The translations under genes were made by a program, and so were the position numbers. 64,000 nt of DNA from positions 496,001 through 560,000 of the forward strand of contig NZ_BMVE01000004.1 in the NCBI RefSeq assembly GCF_014650555.1, given 5' to 3'. Shown in pieces: positions 25,087 to 34,976 of this stretch. The notes beneath the pieces are model-generated. The model did no database searches and had not been told where the DNA came from. It was given only the letters and a program-made list of their open reading frames with translations. Every line of letters starts with the position of its first letter. Positions within the stretch are counted from its first letter, which is position 1. Source of the stretch: Streptomyces goshikiensis. Lineage in GTDB: Bacteria > Actinomycetota > Actinomycetes > Streptomycetales > Streptomycetaceae.

Positions 25087-26625
25087 GTGAGTACCACCAG
25101 CCTCCCCTCGCCCGAACACGCCGCCGAACTCCGCGGGGCCCTGCTCTCCGCCGGCTTCACCGCCGACGGGCTGCTCGACCTGCTCGGCGCCCCCGCCTAC
25201 GCCGCCCTGGCCCGGAGCGAGACGGTCCCCGCCCTGCGCGCCACGCGCGTCGGCGGGGACGGCCCGCTCGCGACGCTGGTCCGGCTGTTCCTGCTCCAGC
25301 AGCCCGCTCCGTACGTGCACGCCGCCGGCGCCCTGCCCGTGGAGGCCGCGCTCGCCGACGGGTGGCTGCGGCGCGAGGGCGACGAGGTGCACGCCACGGT
25401 GGACGTGCGCCCGTACGGCGGCCCGGACGGCGAGGACTGGTTCATCGTCTCGGACCTCGGCTGCGCCGTCGGCGGGGCCGGCGGGATCGGCAGCCGGGGG
25501 CGCGAGCCGGGCACTGCCGTGGTCCTCGGCGTCGGCGGCGCCTCCACCACGCTGGCCGGGATCACCGTCCGCGTGCCGGTCGCCACCGCGCTGGACCTCG
25601 GCACCGGATCCGGCATCCAGGCCCTGCACGCCGCCCACCACGCCACCCGGGTCACCGCCACCGACGTCAACCCCAGGGCCCTGGAGTTCACCCGCCTCAC
25701 GCTGGCGCTCTCCGGGGCGCCCGAGGCCGAGCTGCTCGCCGGATCGCTCTTCGAGCCCGTCGGCGACGCGACGTACGACCTCATCGTGTCCAACCCGCCC
25801 TTCGTGATCTCGCCCGGCGCCCGGCTGACGTACCGGGACGGCGGCATGAGCGGCGACGACCTGTGCCGGACGCTGGTCCAGGAGGCCGGCGCGCACCTCA
25901 ACCCCGGCGGGTACGCGCAGTTCCTCGGCAACTGGCAGCACGTCGAGGGCGAGGACTGGCACGACCGGGTCCGTTCCTGGGTGCCGCGCGGCTGTGACGC
26001 GTGGATCGTGCAGCGTGACGTGCAGGATGTGACGCAGTACGCGGAGCTGTGGCTGCGCGACGCGGGCGACCACCGCGCCGACCCGGCCGAGTACCAGCGG
26101 CGCTACGAGGACTGGCTGGACGAGTTCGAGGCCAGCAAGACCAAGGCCGTCGGCTTCGGCTGGATCACGCTGCGCCGTACCGACGCGCCCGAGCCCTCGG
26201 TCGTCGTCGAGGAGTGGCCGCACTCGGTCGAGCAGCCGCTCGGCGACGCGGTCCTCGCGCACTTCGCCCGTCAGGACTACCTGCGCGCCCATGACGACGC
26301 GGCCCTGCTGTCCGGGCACTTCCTGCTGGCCGCCGAGGTCGTCCAGGAGCAGGTCGGCGCGCCCGGCGCGGAGGATCCGGAACACGTGGTCCTCCGGCAG
26401 AACCGCGGCATGCGGCGCGCCACCAAGGTCGACACGGTCGGCGCCGGATTCGCCGGAGTGTGCGACGGCTCACTCAGCGCGGGCCGGATTCTCGACGCGA
26501 TCGCCCAGCTGATGCAGGAGGACCCGGTGGTGCTGCGCGACCGCACTCCGGAGGCGATCCGGATGCTCGTGGAGCAGGGCTTCCTGGAGCCCGTGAGCGG
26601 CCCGGCGCAGCGCTCGGCACCGTGA
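25087..26625 (+). CDS. class I SAM-dependent methyltransferase (PrmC/RsmC-like)
   Basis: This is a 512-residue protein. The central Rossmann fold has motif I ALDLGTGSGIQALHAA, the acidic end of strand 2 in TATDVNPRALEFTRL, and motif IV DLIVSNPPFVISPG. NPPF is typical of N-methyltransferases acting on glutamine, adenine or guanine. N-terminal residues 1-150 form a substrate-recognition region, and a C-terminal extension of about 150 residues ends in a winged-helix-like PVVLRDRTPEAIRMLVEQGF. The GTG at 25087 is favoured because GGGGG precedes it and the longer reading has low-complexity sequence. The substrate cannot be told from sequence alone. Confidence 0.88.
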   Translation: MSTTSLPSPEHAAELRGALLSAGFTADGLLDLLGAPAYAALARSETVPALRATRVGGDGPLATLVRLFLLQQPAPYVHAAGALPVEAALADGWLRREGDEVHATVDVRPYGGPDGEDWFIVSDLGCAVGGAGGIGSRGREPGTAVVLGVGGASTTLAGITVRVPVATALDLGTGSGIQALHAAHHATRVTATDVNPRALEFTRLTLALSGAPEAELLAGSLFEPVGDATYDLIVSNPPFVISPGARLTYRDGGMSGDDLCRTLVQEAGAHLNPGGYAQFLGNWQHVEGEDWHDRVRSWVPRGCDAWIVQRDVQDVTQYAELWLRDAGDHRADPAEYQRRYEDWLDEFEASKTKAVGFGWITLRRTDAPEPSVVVEEWPHSVEQPLGDAVLAHFARQDYLRAHDDAALLSGHFLLAAEVVQEQVGAPGAEDPEHVVLRQNRGMRRATKVDTVGAGFAGVCDGSLSAGRILDAIAQLMQEDPVVLRDRTPEAIRMLVEQGFLEPVSGPAQRSAP

Positions 26626-26726
26626 TGTAACCCACGGTTCTCCCGCTGTTACCCGGGGGCTGTCAGGCTCGTCGGCAGGCGGGATCCGGGGGGATCCCGG
26701 GAGTGGCCCAGGGGTAGGGGAGCAGC

Positions 26727-26924
26727 GTGGAAACCGGTCCGGCGATCTTTGCGGCGGCCGTGTTCCTGCTGTTCGGAGCCGCTCTGCTGGCCTGGACGGG
26801 GGCGCGCGTCCGTCACCGCGCGCCGGTGGCTGAAGGCGTGCGCCCCGTCGTGGCCGTCCCGCTGGCCGTACTGGCCGGCGGGACCGCCCTGGCCCTCGGC
26901 GTCTGGTGCCTGGCGCGGCTGTGA
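26727..26924 (+). CDS. small two-span membrane protein
   Basis: This 65-residue protein has two hydrophobic helices (AIFAAAVFLLFGAALLAWTG and VVAVPLAVLAGGTALALGVW) joined by a basic loop (ARVRHRAPVAEGVRP). The GTG at 26727 is preceded by GGGGAGC. It lies between the methyltransferase and topA on the same strand. No function is recognised; composition, codon use and the ribosome site support a real gene. Confidence 0.7.
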   Translation: METGPAIFAAAVFLLFGAALLAWTGARVRHRAPVAEGVRPVVAVPLAVLAGGTALALGVWCLARL

Positions 26925-27191
26925 CGCGGCCGTGCGCGCCGAAGTGAACGACGAGTCGCGCGGGAGTTCCGGAGGCCGCCCGGGAGCGGGGCCAGACGGC
27001 CCTTTGGCCACTCGGCCCGGTGATCGGGACGGGCCCGGCACGGTATCGGGGCGGCAGAAGTGGCACTTGTCGGGTTACCGTTCGAGTGGCCGTTGCGGGC
27101 TTGTGCCGTTTGACACGGGGGCGGGTTGTACCGTCACACTCCGCAGCGTCGCCGTACTGCGACCGAGTGCCGACCGGAGAGAAGAGCCAAG

Positions 27192-30056
27192 TTGTCCCCG
27201 ACTAGCGAGACCGCAAAGGGCGGCCGCCGACTCGTCATCGTCGAGTCCCCTGCCAAGGCGAAGACGATCAAGGGCTACCTCGGCCCCGGATACGTCGTCG
27301 AGGCGAGCGTCGGGCACATCCGCGACCTCCCGAGCGGCGCGGCCGAGGTTCCCGACAAGTACACCGGCGAGGTCCGCCGTCTCGGCGTCGACGTCGAGCA
27401 CGACTTCGCGCCGATCTACGTCGTCAACGCCGATAAGAAGGCCCAGGTCAGGAAGCTCAAGGAGCTGCTGGCCGAGTCCGACGAACTCTTCCTCGCCACC
27501 GATGAGGACCGCGAGGGCGAAGCCATCGCGTGGCACCTGCAGGAAGTCCTCAAGCCCAAGGTCCCCGTCCACCGGATGGTCTTCCACGAGATCACCAAGG
27601 ACGCGATCCGCGACGCCGTCGCCAACCCGCGCGAGCTGAACCAGCGCATGGTCGACGCCCAGGAGACCCGCCGCATCCTCGACCGCCTCTACGGCTACGA
27701 GGTCTCGCCGGTCCTGTGGAAGAAGGTCATGCCGAAGCTGTCGGCGGGCCGCGTCCAGTCGGTGGCCACCCGCCTCGTCGTCGAGCGGGAGCGCGAGCGC
27801 ATCGCCTTCCGCACCGCCGAGTACTGGGACCTCACCGGAACCTTCTCCACCGGCCGCGCCGGTGACGCCTCCGACCCGTCCACGCTGGTCGCCCGCCTGA
27901 ACACGGTGGACGGCAAGCGCGTCGCGCAGGGCCGTGACTTCGGCTCGAACGGGCAGCTCAAGAGCGAGGTGCTGCACCTCGACGAGGCGAACGCGCGGGC
28001 GCTCGCCGCGGCGCTGGCGGACACCTCGTTCGCCGTCCGCTCGGTCGAGTCCAAGCCGTACCGCCGCTCCCCGTACGCCCCGTTCCGTACGACCACGCTC
28101 CAGCAGGAGGCCTCGCGCAAGCTGGGCTTCGGTGCGAAGGCGACCATGCAGGTGGCGCAGAAGCTGTACGAGAACGGCTTCATCACCTATATGCGTACGG
28201 ACTCCACGACGCTGTCCGAGACCGCGGTCTCGGCGGCCCGGGCGCAGGTCACACAGCTCTACGGGGCCGACTACCTGCCGGAGAAGCCGCGCGTCTACGC
28301 GGGCAAGGTCAAGAACGCGCAGGAGGCGCACGAGGCGATCCGCCCTTCGGGTGATCGTTTCCGCACCCCGGCCGAGACCGGCCTGACCGGCGACCAGTTC
28401 CGCCTGTACGAGCTGATCTGGAAGCGGACCGTCGCCTCCCAGATGAAGGACGCGGTCGGCAACTCGGTCACCGTGAAGATCGGCGGCCGGGCCTCGGACG
28501 GCCGCGACGCCGAATTCAGCGCCTCCGGCAAGACGATCACCTTCCACGGCTTCATGAAGGCCTACGTCGAGGGCGCGGACGACCCGAACGCCGAGCTCGA
28601 CGACCGCGAGAAGCGGCTGCCGCAGGTCTCCGAGGGCGACGCGCTGAGCGCCGAGGAGATCACCGCCGACGGCCACTCGACCAAGCCGCCGGCCCGGTAC
28701 ACCGAGGCCTCGCTGGTCAAGGAGCTGGAAGAGCGCGAGATCGGCCGCCCGTCGACGTACGCGTCGATCATCGGCACGATCCTGGACCGCGGGTACGTCT
28801 TCAAGAAGGGAACGGCGCTCGTGCCGTCCTTCCTGTCGTTCGCCGTGGTCAACCTGCTGGAGACGCACTTCGGGCGGCTCGTCGACTACGACTTCACCGC
28901 CAAGATGGAGGACGACCTCGACCGCATCGCGCGGGGCGAGGCCCAGTCCGTGCCGTGGCTGAAGCGCTTCTACTTCGGCTCCGAGGACGCGACCGAGGTC
29001 GTGCCGGCCAACGGCGACCACCTCGGAGGCCTGAAGGAACTGGTCACCGACCTGGGTGCGATCGACGCCCGGGAGATCTCCTCCTTCCCGGTCGGTGACG
29101 GCGTCGTACTGCGCGTCGGCCGCTACGGGCCGTACGTGGAGCGGGGCGAGAAGGACGCGGAGGGCCACCAGCGGGCCGACGTACCGGACGACCTGGCACC
29201 CGACGAGCTGACGGTGGAGTACGCCGAGGAGCTGTTCGCCAAGCCGAGCGGCGAGTTCGAGCTGGGCAAGGACCCGGTGAGCGGGAACGAAATCGTCGCG
29301 AAGGACGGTCGCTACGGGCCGTACGTGACGGAGATCCTGCCCGAGGGCACGCCGAAGACCGGCAAGAACGCGGTCAAGCCGCGGACGGCCTCGCTGTTCA
29401 AGTCGATGACCCTCGACACGGTGACGCTGGACGAGGCGCTGAAGCTGATGTCCCTGCCGCGCGTGGTGGGCGCGGACGCCGAGGGCGTGGAGATCACGGC
29501 CCAGAACGGCCGCTACGGCCCGTACCTGAAGAAGGGCACGGACTCGCGGTCGCTGGAGACCGAGGACCAGCTGTTCTCGATCACCCTGGACGAGGCCCTC
29601 GCCATCTACGCGCAGCCCAAGCAGCGCGGGCGGGCCGCGGCCAAGCCGCCGCTGAAGGAGCTGGGCACGGACCCGGTCAGCGAGAAGCCGGTCGTCGTCA
29701 AGGACGGTCGCTTCGGGCCGTACGTGACGGACGGCGAGACGAACGCGACGCTGCGGCGGGACGACGACGTCGAGACGATCACGCCGGAGCGGGGCTACGA
29801 GCTGCTCGCCGAGAAGCGCGCGAAGGGCCCGGCGAAGAAGACCGCGAAGAAGGCGCCGGCGAAGAAGGCCCCGGCCAAGAAGGCGACGGCGACGAAGGCG
29901 GCGGCCGCGAAGAAGACGACCACCGCCAAGAAGGCCGTCGCGAAGAAGACGGCCGCCAAGACGGCGACGGCGAAGACCGCGACGGCGAAGACGGCGGCGG
30001 CGAAGAAGACCGCGGCCGCCTCGGCCTCGGCGGCCTCGGCCGCCGCGGACGAGTAG
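27192..30056 (+). CDS. topA: DNA topoisomerase I
   Basis: This 954-residue type IA enzyme relaxes negative supercoils. The Toprim domain is at the start (VIVESPAKAKTIKGYLG; acidic triad in ATDEDREGEAIAW). The catalytic tyrosine is Tyr333 in FITYMRTDSTTLS. C-terminal Topo_C repeats of the type DGRYGPYV occur at least four times (residues about 640-870). In place of zinc fingers there is a tail of about 75 residues of Lys, Ala and Thr (AKKTAKKAPAKKAPAKKA), known in streptomycetes to help processivity. The TTG start at 27192 follows GGAGAGAAG and gives the standard LSPTSETAKGG beginning. A TTGACA lies at 27110 upstream. A 16-bp terminator follows. Confidence 0.97.
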   Translation: MSPTSETAKGGRRLVIVESPAKAKTIKGYLGPGYVVEASVGHIRDLPSGAAEVPDKYTGEVRRLGVDVEHDFAPIYVVNADKKAQVRKLKELLAESDELFLATDEDREGEAIAWHLQEVLKPKVPVHRMVFHEITKDAIRDAVANPRELNQRMVDAQETRRILDRLYGYEVSPVLWKKVMPKLSAGRVQSVATRLVVERERERIAFRTAEYWDLTGTFSTGRAGDASDPSTLVARLNTVDGKRVAQGRDFGSNGQLKSEVLHLDEANARALAAALADTSFAVRSVESKPYRRSPYAPFRTTTLQQEASRKLGFGAKATMQVAQKLYENGFITYMRTDSTTLSETAVSAARAQVTQLYGADYLPEKPRVYAGKVKNAQEAHEAIRPSGDRFRTPAETGLTGDQFRLYELIWKRTVASQMKDAVGNSVTVKIGGRASDGRDAEFSASGKTITFHGFMKAYVEGADDPNAELDDREKRLPQVSEGDALSAEEITADGHSTKPPARYTEASLVKELEEREIGRPSTYASIIGTILDRGYVFKKGTALVPSFLSFAVVNLLETHFGRLVDYDFTAKMEDDLDRIARGEAQSVPWLKRFYFGSEDATEVVPANGDHLGGLKELVTDLGAIDAREISSFPVGDGVVLRVGRYGPYVERGEKDAEGHQRADVPDDLAPDELTVEYAEELFAKPSGEFELGKDPVSGNEIVAKDGRYGPYVTEILPEGTPKTGKNAVKPRTASLFKSMTLDTVTLDEALKLMSLPRVVGADAEGVEITAQNGRYGPYLKKGTDSRSLETEDQLFSITLDEALAIYAQPKQRGRAAAKPPLKELGTDPVSEKPVVVKDGRFGPYVTDGETNATLRRDDDVETITPERGYELLAEKRAKGPAKKTAKKAPAKKAPAKKATATKAAAAKKTTTAKKAVAKKTAAKTATAKTATAKTAAAKKTAAASASAASAAADE

Positions 30057-30085
30057 CCTCCGGGCCGCCTCCGCCCGAGTGTTGC

Positions 30086-30120
30086 CCCCGGGGCCCGTGC
30101 GATCCGCACGGGCCCCGGGG
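30086..30120 (+). terminator. terminator of topA
   Basis: A perfect 16-bp stem (30086-30101 with 30105-30120) with loop ATC begins 29 bases after the topA stop codon. Confidence 0.85.
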
Positions 30121-30205
30121 CGTTCCCCGGGACCCCGCCGCCGCCCGCCCGGTCCGCCGGTGTTCGAGGCGCAGGTCGGAAGGGGGACGGGGGTCACATC
30201 CGAGG

Positions 30206-30214
30206 TTGTCCACA
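30206..30214 (+). promoter_or_regulatory. DnaA-box-like site before tmk
   Basis: TTGTCCACA, the preferred Streptomyces DnaA box, ends 28 bases before the TAGGCT -10 box (30243-30248). That -10 box lies 6 bases before the tmk ATG and implies a leaderless mRNA. Regulation of a dTTP-supply gene by DnaA is plausible but inferred. Confidence 0.45.
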
Positions 30215-30254
30215 GGCCTCCGCACCTGCCAAGCACAGCGGATAGGCTGGGCGG

Positions 30255-33200
30255 ATGACGCGAGCCGAGCAGCCAACGGTCGTGACCGCCGCCGAGAACC
30301 CCACCTACGACGAAGCCCTAGCCGCGGACTCCCGCGAGCGAGCGGTGCGCGCCCTGCTGCGCACACCCAGACTCCGCCGCCTGTGGAGCGCCCAGCTGGT
30401 GAGCGGCATCGGCGATGCCCTCGCCCTGCTGGTCCTGGTGCTGCTCTCGCTCCAGGCGGCCGTCTCCGAAAGCACCTTCGGTGACGGCTACCGGGGCTGG
30501 GCGCTCGCCGTCGCGGCCGTCTTCGGGGTCCGGGTGCTGGCCACCCTCACCTTCGGCGCGGTCCTGCTCGGGCCCTTCGCCAAGCTCCTCGCCCCGAAGG
30601 AGTCCGGCGGCCGTCTCGACCGCCGCTGGACGATGGTCGGAGCCGACGGGGTCCGCATCGCGCTGTTCGTCGTCGCCCCGCTGTGGCTCGACTGGATCCC
30701 CGAACACGCGCTGACCGCGCTGCTGGCCACCGTCTTCGTCGCCGGCGCCGCCGAGCGGATGTGGACCCTGGCCAAGGAGAGCGCGGCGCCCGCCCTGCTG
30801 CCCGAACCCCCGCTGGAGGGAGCGGCCGTACGGCCGCTGCCGGACCACCTCGACGCGCTGCGCCGGCTGACCCTGCGTACCGCTTTCGCGACGCTGCCCG
30901 CCGCGGCCGCCGCACTGCTCGCCGCGACCCTGGTCGGCAAGGCCCTCGGCCTCGGCGTGGACTGGTTCGCCGCGAACCAGGCCGCCCTCGCCTCGTACGT
31001 GGCCGCCGGCCTGTTCGCGGCCTCCGTGTCGCTGCTGCTGCCGCTGGTGTTGCCCGGCGCGAAGACCCCGCGCCCGCGCTCCCCGCTGGAGGGCCTGCGC
31101 GCCCCCAAGGTGGGCGACCGGCCCGAGAAGGGGCGTACGGGAGCCGTCCCGCTCCTCGTCCTGGCCTGCGCGGCGGTTGCCGGAGCCGTGGCCTCTGCCG
31201 CTGCCGTGGCCGTCCTGCACGCCTTCGACCTGGGCGGCGGACCGGCCACCTTCGCCCTGCTGGTGCTGGCCCTGATCGGCGGTACCGGCCTCGGCATCCG
31301 CGCCACCCAGGCCGGGAAGGTACTGCCCGCCCTGTCCCGGCGCCGGCTGCTGGCCCTCGCCATAGGGGTGACCGGGCTGGCGCTGCTGCTGAGCGGCCTG
31401 GTCCCGGACACGGCGACCGTCCTGTTCCTGTCCCTGCTCGCCGGCACCGCCGCGGGCGTCGTCGCCAACACCGGGCACACCCTGCTCGACCAGGAGACCG
31501 AGGAGCTGCGCCGGGCCCGGGTCACCGAGCACCTCCAGGCGGTCGTCCGCGTGGCCGTGGGCGTGGGCGCCATCCTCGCTCCCGTCCTGGCGGCGCTGAT
31601 CGGCCCGCACCGGCTGGGCGACGGCGAGGTCGTCTTCGAGCACGGCGGCGCGGCCTTCACGCTGATGCTGGTCGGCGCCCTGCTGCTGCCGGTCGCCGTG
31701 GTCGTGCTGATCAAGGGCGACGACCGCGGCGGCGTACCGCTGCGCCGGGACCTGCGCGAGGCGCTGCGCGGCGGGGAGCCGGTACAGGCCGCCTCCGACG
31801 CCGGGTTCTTCATCGCCCTGGAGGGTGGCGACGGGGCCGGCAAGTCCACGCAGGTCCAGGCGCTCGCCGACTGGATCCGGGGCAAGGGCCACGAGGTCGT
31901 CGTGACGCGCGAGCCGGGGGCGACCCCCGTCGGCAAGCGGCTCCGCTCGATCCTGCTCGACGTGTCCTCCGCCGGGCTGTCCAACCGCGCCGAGGCGCTG
32001 CTGTACGCCGCCGACCGCGCGGAGCACGTGGACACGGTGGTCCGGCCCGCCCTGGAGCGCGGCGCCGTCGTCATCACCGACCGGTACATCGACTCCTCGG
32101 TGGCCTACCAGGGCGCCGGGCGCGACCTGTCCCCGACCGAGATCGCCCGTATCTCGCGCTGGGCCACCGGCGGGCTCGTCCCGAACCTGACGGTGCTGCT
32201 CGACGTGTCGCCCGAGGCGGCGCGGGAGCGGTTCACCGAGGCCCCGGACCGGCTGGAGTCGGAGCCGGCGGAGTTCCACCAGCGGGTGCGGGCCGGGTTC
32301 CTGACGCTGGCCGCCGCCGACCCCGGGCGCTACCTGGTGGTCGACGCGGGCCAGGACCCCGAGTCGGTGTCCACGGTCGTGCGCCACCGCCTGGACCGGA
32401 TGCTCCCGCTCTCGGAGGCCGAGGTGGCCGCGCAGATCGAGGCCCGCCGGCTCGCCGCGGAAGAGGCGAAGCGCAAGGCCGAGGAGGAAGCCGCCCGGAA
32501 GGCGGAGGAGGAGCGGCTGCGCGCCGAGGAGGAGGCCCGCAAGGCCCGCGAGGCCGAGGAAGCCCGGGTCAAGGCCGAGGAGGAAGCCGCTCGCAAGGCG
32601 GAGGAGGAGCGGCTGCGCGCCAAGGAGGAGGCCCGGGCCCGGGCCGAGGCCGAGCGGCTGCGCGCGGAGGCCGAGGAGAGGGCCCGCGCGGCGGAGGCCG
32701 AGCGGCTGCGCAGGCAGGCCGAAGAGGAGGCCCGGCTGCGCGCCGAGGCCGAGGAGCGCCGGCTGGAGAAGCAGCGCCGGGCCGAGGAGGCTCTGGTGCG
32801 GGCCGAGGAGGCGCGCAGGCTGGCGGAGGCCTCGGCTGCCGCGGCCGCCGCGAAGGCCGCCGCCGATGCCGCGGCTGCCGCCGCGGCCGCTGCTCCGGCG
32901 CCCGCTCCGGCGGATCCGGCGCCCGCTCCGGCTCCGGCTCCCAAGGTGCCGATGCGCAAGGATCCGCTTCCGGACGACTCCGTGACCGTCGAGACCCGGA
33001 TGGTCAAGCGGGTCGTACAGCCGGACGACGAGACCCAGACCGTCCCCGTGCCGAAGGTCGACCCGGCCTCCGTCGAGGAGACCGCGGTGCTTCCGCCCGT
33101 ACGTCCGGCCGGCTCGGCGGACGAGACGGCGGTGCTGCCGCCCGTACGTCCGGAGCGCGGGGACGCCGCGGCGCCCGAGGCGGGCGCCGGGGCGGCGGGG

Positions 33201-33461
33201 CGGCGGGCCTCGGCCGAGCGGCCGACCGGCCGGCGCCCGGACGACGACCCCGCCGGCCGCGTGCCGCCGGGCATCTTCCGGGACTCCGGCAACGACGCCA
33301 CCCGCGAGCTCCCGGTCGTCGCCGAGGACGGCCGCCCGAGGCGGGGCCGCCCGGCCTGGGCCGAGGAGACCCCGATGGACGACCTCCCGTCCCTGGCGGA
33401 CGAACTGCTCGGTCCGCAGCGGGGTGACGAGGACGGCGAAGGCCGGTCCCGCCGCCGCTGA
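30255..33461 (+). CDS. tmk: MFS-like membrane domain-thymidylate kinase-coiled coil fusion
   Basis: This is a 1068-residue, three-part protein. Residues about 30-495 form a 12-span MFS-like membrane domain (LLRTPRLRRLWSAQLVSGIGDALALLV). Residues about 515-725 form a complete thymidylate kinase: P-loop ALEGGDGAGKSTQVQ, TREPGATPVGKRLR, and DRYIDSSVAYQGAGR. From about 728 a charged heptad-like run of EEAARKAEEERLRAEEEARK units forms a coiled coil of about 120 residues. An Ala/Pro linker and an acidic, disordered end complete it. The kinase makes dTDP for DNA synthesis and is essential. Kinase-only TMKs are about 210 residues, so the flanking parts are accretions. The delta prime subunit gene follows, as in many bacteria. 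Confidence 0.94.
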   Translation: MTRAEQPTVVTAAENPTYDEALAADSRERAVRALLRTPRLRRLWSAQLVSGIGDALALLVLVLLSLQAAVSESTFGDGYRGWALAVAAVFGVRVLATLTFGAVLLGPFAKLLAPKESGGRLDRRWTMVGADGVRIALFVVAPLWLDWIPEHALTALLATVFVAGAAERMWTLAKESAAPALLPEPPLEGAAVRPLPDHLDALRRLTLRTAFATLPAAAAALLAATLVGKALGLGVDWFAANQAALASYVAAGLFAASVSLLLPLVLPGAKTPRPRSPLEGLRAPKVGDRPEKGRTGAVPLLVLACAAVAGAVASAAAVAVLHAFDLGGGPATFALLVLALIGGTGLGIRATQAGKVLPALSRRRLLALAIGVTGLALLLSGLVPDTATVLFLSLLAGTAAGVVANTGHTLLDQETEELRRARVTEHLQAVVRVAVGVGAILAPVLAALIGPHRLGDGEVVFEHGGAAFTLMLVGALLLPVAVVVLIKGDDRGGVPLRRDLREALRGGEPVQAASDAGFFIALEGGDGAGKSTQVQALADWIRGKGHEVVVTREPGATPVGKRLRSILLDVSSAGLSNRAEALLYAADRAEHVDTVVRPALERGAVVITDRYIDSSVAYQGAGRDLSPTEIARISRWATGGLVPNLTVLLDVSPEAARERFTEAPDRLESEPAEFHQRVRAGFLTLAAADPGRYLVVDAGQDPESVSTVVRHRLDRMLPLSEAEVAAQIEARRLAAEEAKRKAEEEAARKAEEERLRAEEEARKAREAEEARVKAEEEAARKAEEERLRAKEEARARAEAERLRAEAEERARAAEAERLRRQAEEEARLRAEAEERRLEKQRRAEEALVRAEEARRLAEASAAAAAAKAAADAAAAAAAAAPAPAPADPAPAPAPAPKVPMRKDPLPDDSVTVETRMVKRVVQPDDETQTVPVPKVDPASVEETAVLPPVRPAGSADETAVLPPVRPERGDAAAPEAGAGAAGRRASAERPTGRRPDDDPAGRVPPGIFRDSGNDATRELPVVAEDGRPRRGRPAWAEETPMDDLPSLADELLGPQRGDEDGEGRSRRR

Positions 33462-33581
33462 CGGGGATTGTCAGTGGCGCGCGCCACACTGTGAGCAGAC
33501 GGTCGCCGTCGGTTCCGTCCGGGGACGGGACCGGCGGCGGCGCATCGGTACCGGACGGAACGGCGAAAGGCGGTGGGCGGG

Positions 33582-34793
33582 ATGCCCGTATGGGACGACC
33601 TGGTGGGTCAGGAGCGGGTGCAGACGCAGCTGGCCGCCGCCGCCCGTGACGCCGACGGTCTCGTCACGGCCGTCACGGAGGGGACCGCGCCGCCCGCCGC
33701 GTCCAAGATGACCCACGCCTGGCTGTTCACCGGGCCGCCCGGCTCCGGGCGGTCCACCGCCGCCCGTGCCTTCGCGGCCGCCCTCCAGTGCACCAGCCCG
33801 GACCGCGCGCTCGGCGGCGAGCCCGGGTGCGGATTCTGCGACGGCTGCCACACCACCCTGATCGGTACGCATGCCGACGTGGAGATCGTCCGCACCGACC
33901 TGCTGTCCATCGGTGTGAAGGAGACCCGCGACCTGGTGCGCCGGGCCCAGCTGTCGCCGGCCGTGGGGCGCTGGCAGGTCATCGTCCTGGAGGACGCCGA
34001 CCGGCTCACCGAGGGCGCCGGCAACGTCCTGCTCAAGGCCGTGGAGGAGCCCGCTCCGCGGACGGTGTGGCTGCTGTGCGCGCCCTCGCTGGAGGACGTG
34101 CTGCCCACGATCCGCTCCCGCTGCCGGCATCTGACCCTGCGCACCCCGCCCGTCTCCGCCGTCGCCGATGTGCTGGTCCGGCGCGACGGCATCGACCCCG
34201 CCGTCGCCGAGGCCGCCGCCCGCGCGACCCAGGGCCACATCGGCCGGGCCCGCCGGCTCGCCACCGACGAGGCGGCGCGGGCCCGCCGGGCCGCCGTGCT
34301 GAAGCTCCCGCTCCGCGTCGACGACGTGGGCGGCTGCCTCAAGGCCGCGCAGGAGCTGATCGACGCCGCCGCGGAGGACGCCAAGCAGGTCGCGGAGGAG
34401 GTCGACACCAAGGAGACCGAGGAGCTGCGGGCCGCGCTCGGCGCCGCCGCCGGGACCGGTGGCCGGATGCCCCGGGGTACGGCGGGCGTGATGAAGGAGC
34501 TGGAGGACCGGCAGAAGCGCCGCCGGACGAGGACCCAGCGCGACACCCTCGACCTGGCTCTGACCGACCTGACCGGGTTCTACCGGGACGTGCTGGCCCT
34601 CCAGCTCGGCTCGGCCGTGGCCATCGCCAATGAGGAGATACGCCACGACCTCGACCGGATCGCCCGCGCGTCGGGTCCCGAGCGCACGCTGCGGCGCATC
34701 GAGGCGATCATCGCCTGCCGCAGCGCCCTCGACCGGAACGTGGCCCCGCTCCTCGCCGTCGAGGCCATGACGATGTCGCTCCGGGCGGGCTGA
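33582..34793 (+). CDS. holB: DNA polymerase III delta prime subunit
   Basis: This 403-residue AAA+ clamp-loader subunit follows tmk, the usual arrangement. The Walker A is GPPGSGRST, with Arg in place of the catalytic Lys, as expected for the non-hydrolysing delta prime. A zinc module has cysteines in CTSPDRALGGEPGCGFCDGC. WQVIVLEDADRLTEGAGNVLLKAVEEP carries the degenerate Walker B, and IRSRCRHLTLR is the sensor/SRC region. The C-terminal collar domain is extended by about 60 residues with a charged insert (KELEDRQKRRRTRTQ). ATG 33582 gives MPVWDDLVGQ; a GTG three codons upstream is possible. Confidence 0.93.
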   Translation: MPVWDDLVGQERVQTQLAAAARDADGLVTAVTEGTAPPAASKMTHAWLFTGPPGSGRSTAARAFAAALQCTSPDRALGGEPGCGFCDGCHTTLIGTHADVEIVRTDLLSIGVKETRDLVRRAQLSPAVGRWQVIVLEDADRLTEGAGNVLLKAVEEPAPRTVWLLCAPSLEDVLPTIRSRCRHLTLRTPPVSAVADVLVRRDGIDPAVAEAAARATQGHIGRARRLATDEAARARRAAVLKLPLRVDDVGGCLKAAQELIDAAAEDAKQVAEEVDTKETEELRAALGAAAGTGGRMPRGTAGVMKELEDRQKRRRTRTQRDTLDLALTDLTGFYRDVLALQLGSAVAIANEEIRHDLDRIARASGPERTLRRIEAIIACRSALDRNVAPLLAVEAMTMSLRAG

Positions 34794-34976
34794 GCGGGCC
34801 GGGCCGGTGTGGCCCGAGGCGCCCGGTTGACGGGCCCACCCGTCCGAGTGATCCGGCGGCCCTCGCGTGAGGGTGCCGGTCCGCGCGCGGCGGCGGGCCC
34901 GTCCCGGACGCGGGCCGGCCCGGGCGGGACCGGCGTCACCCGGCGGGCGGCGCGGGCAGGCCGTAGGCTCCCGGGC

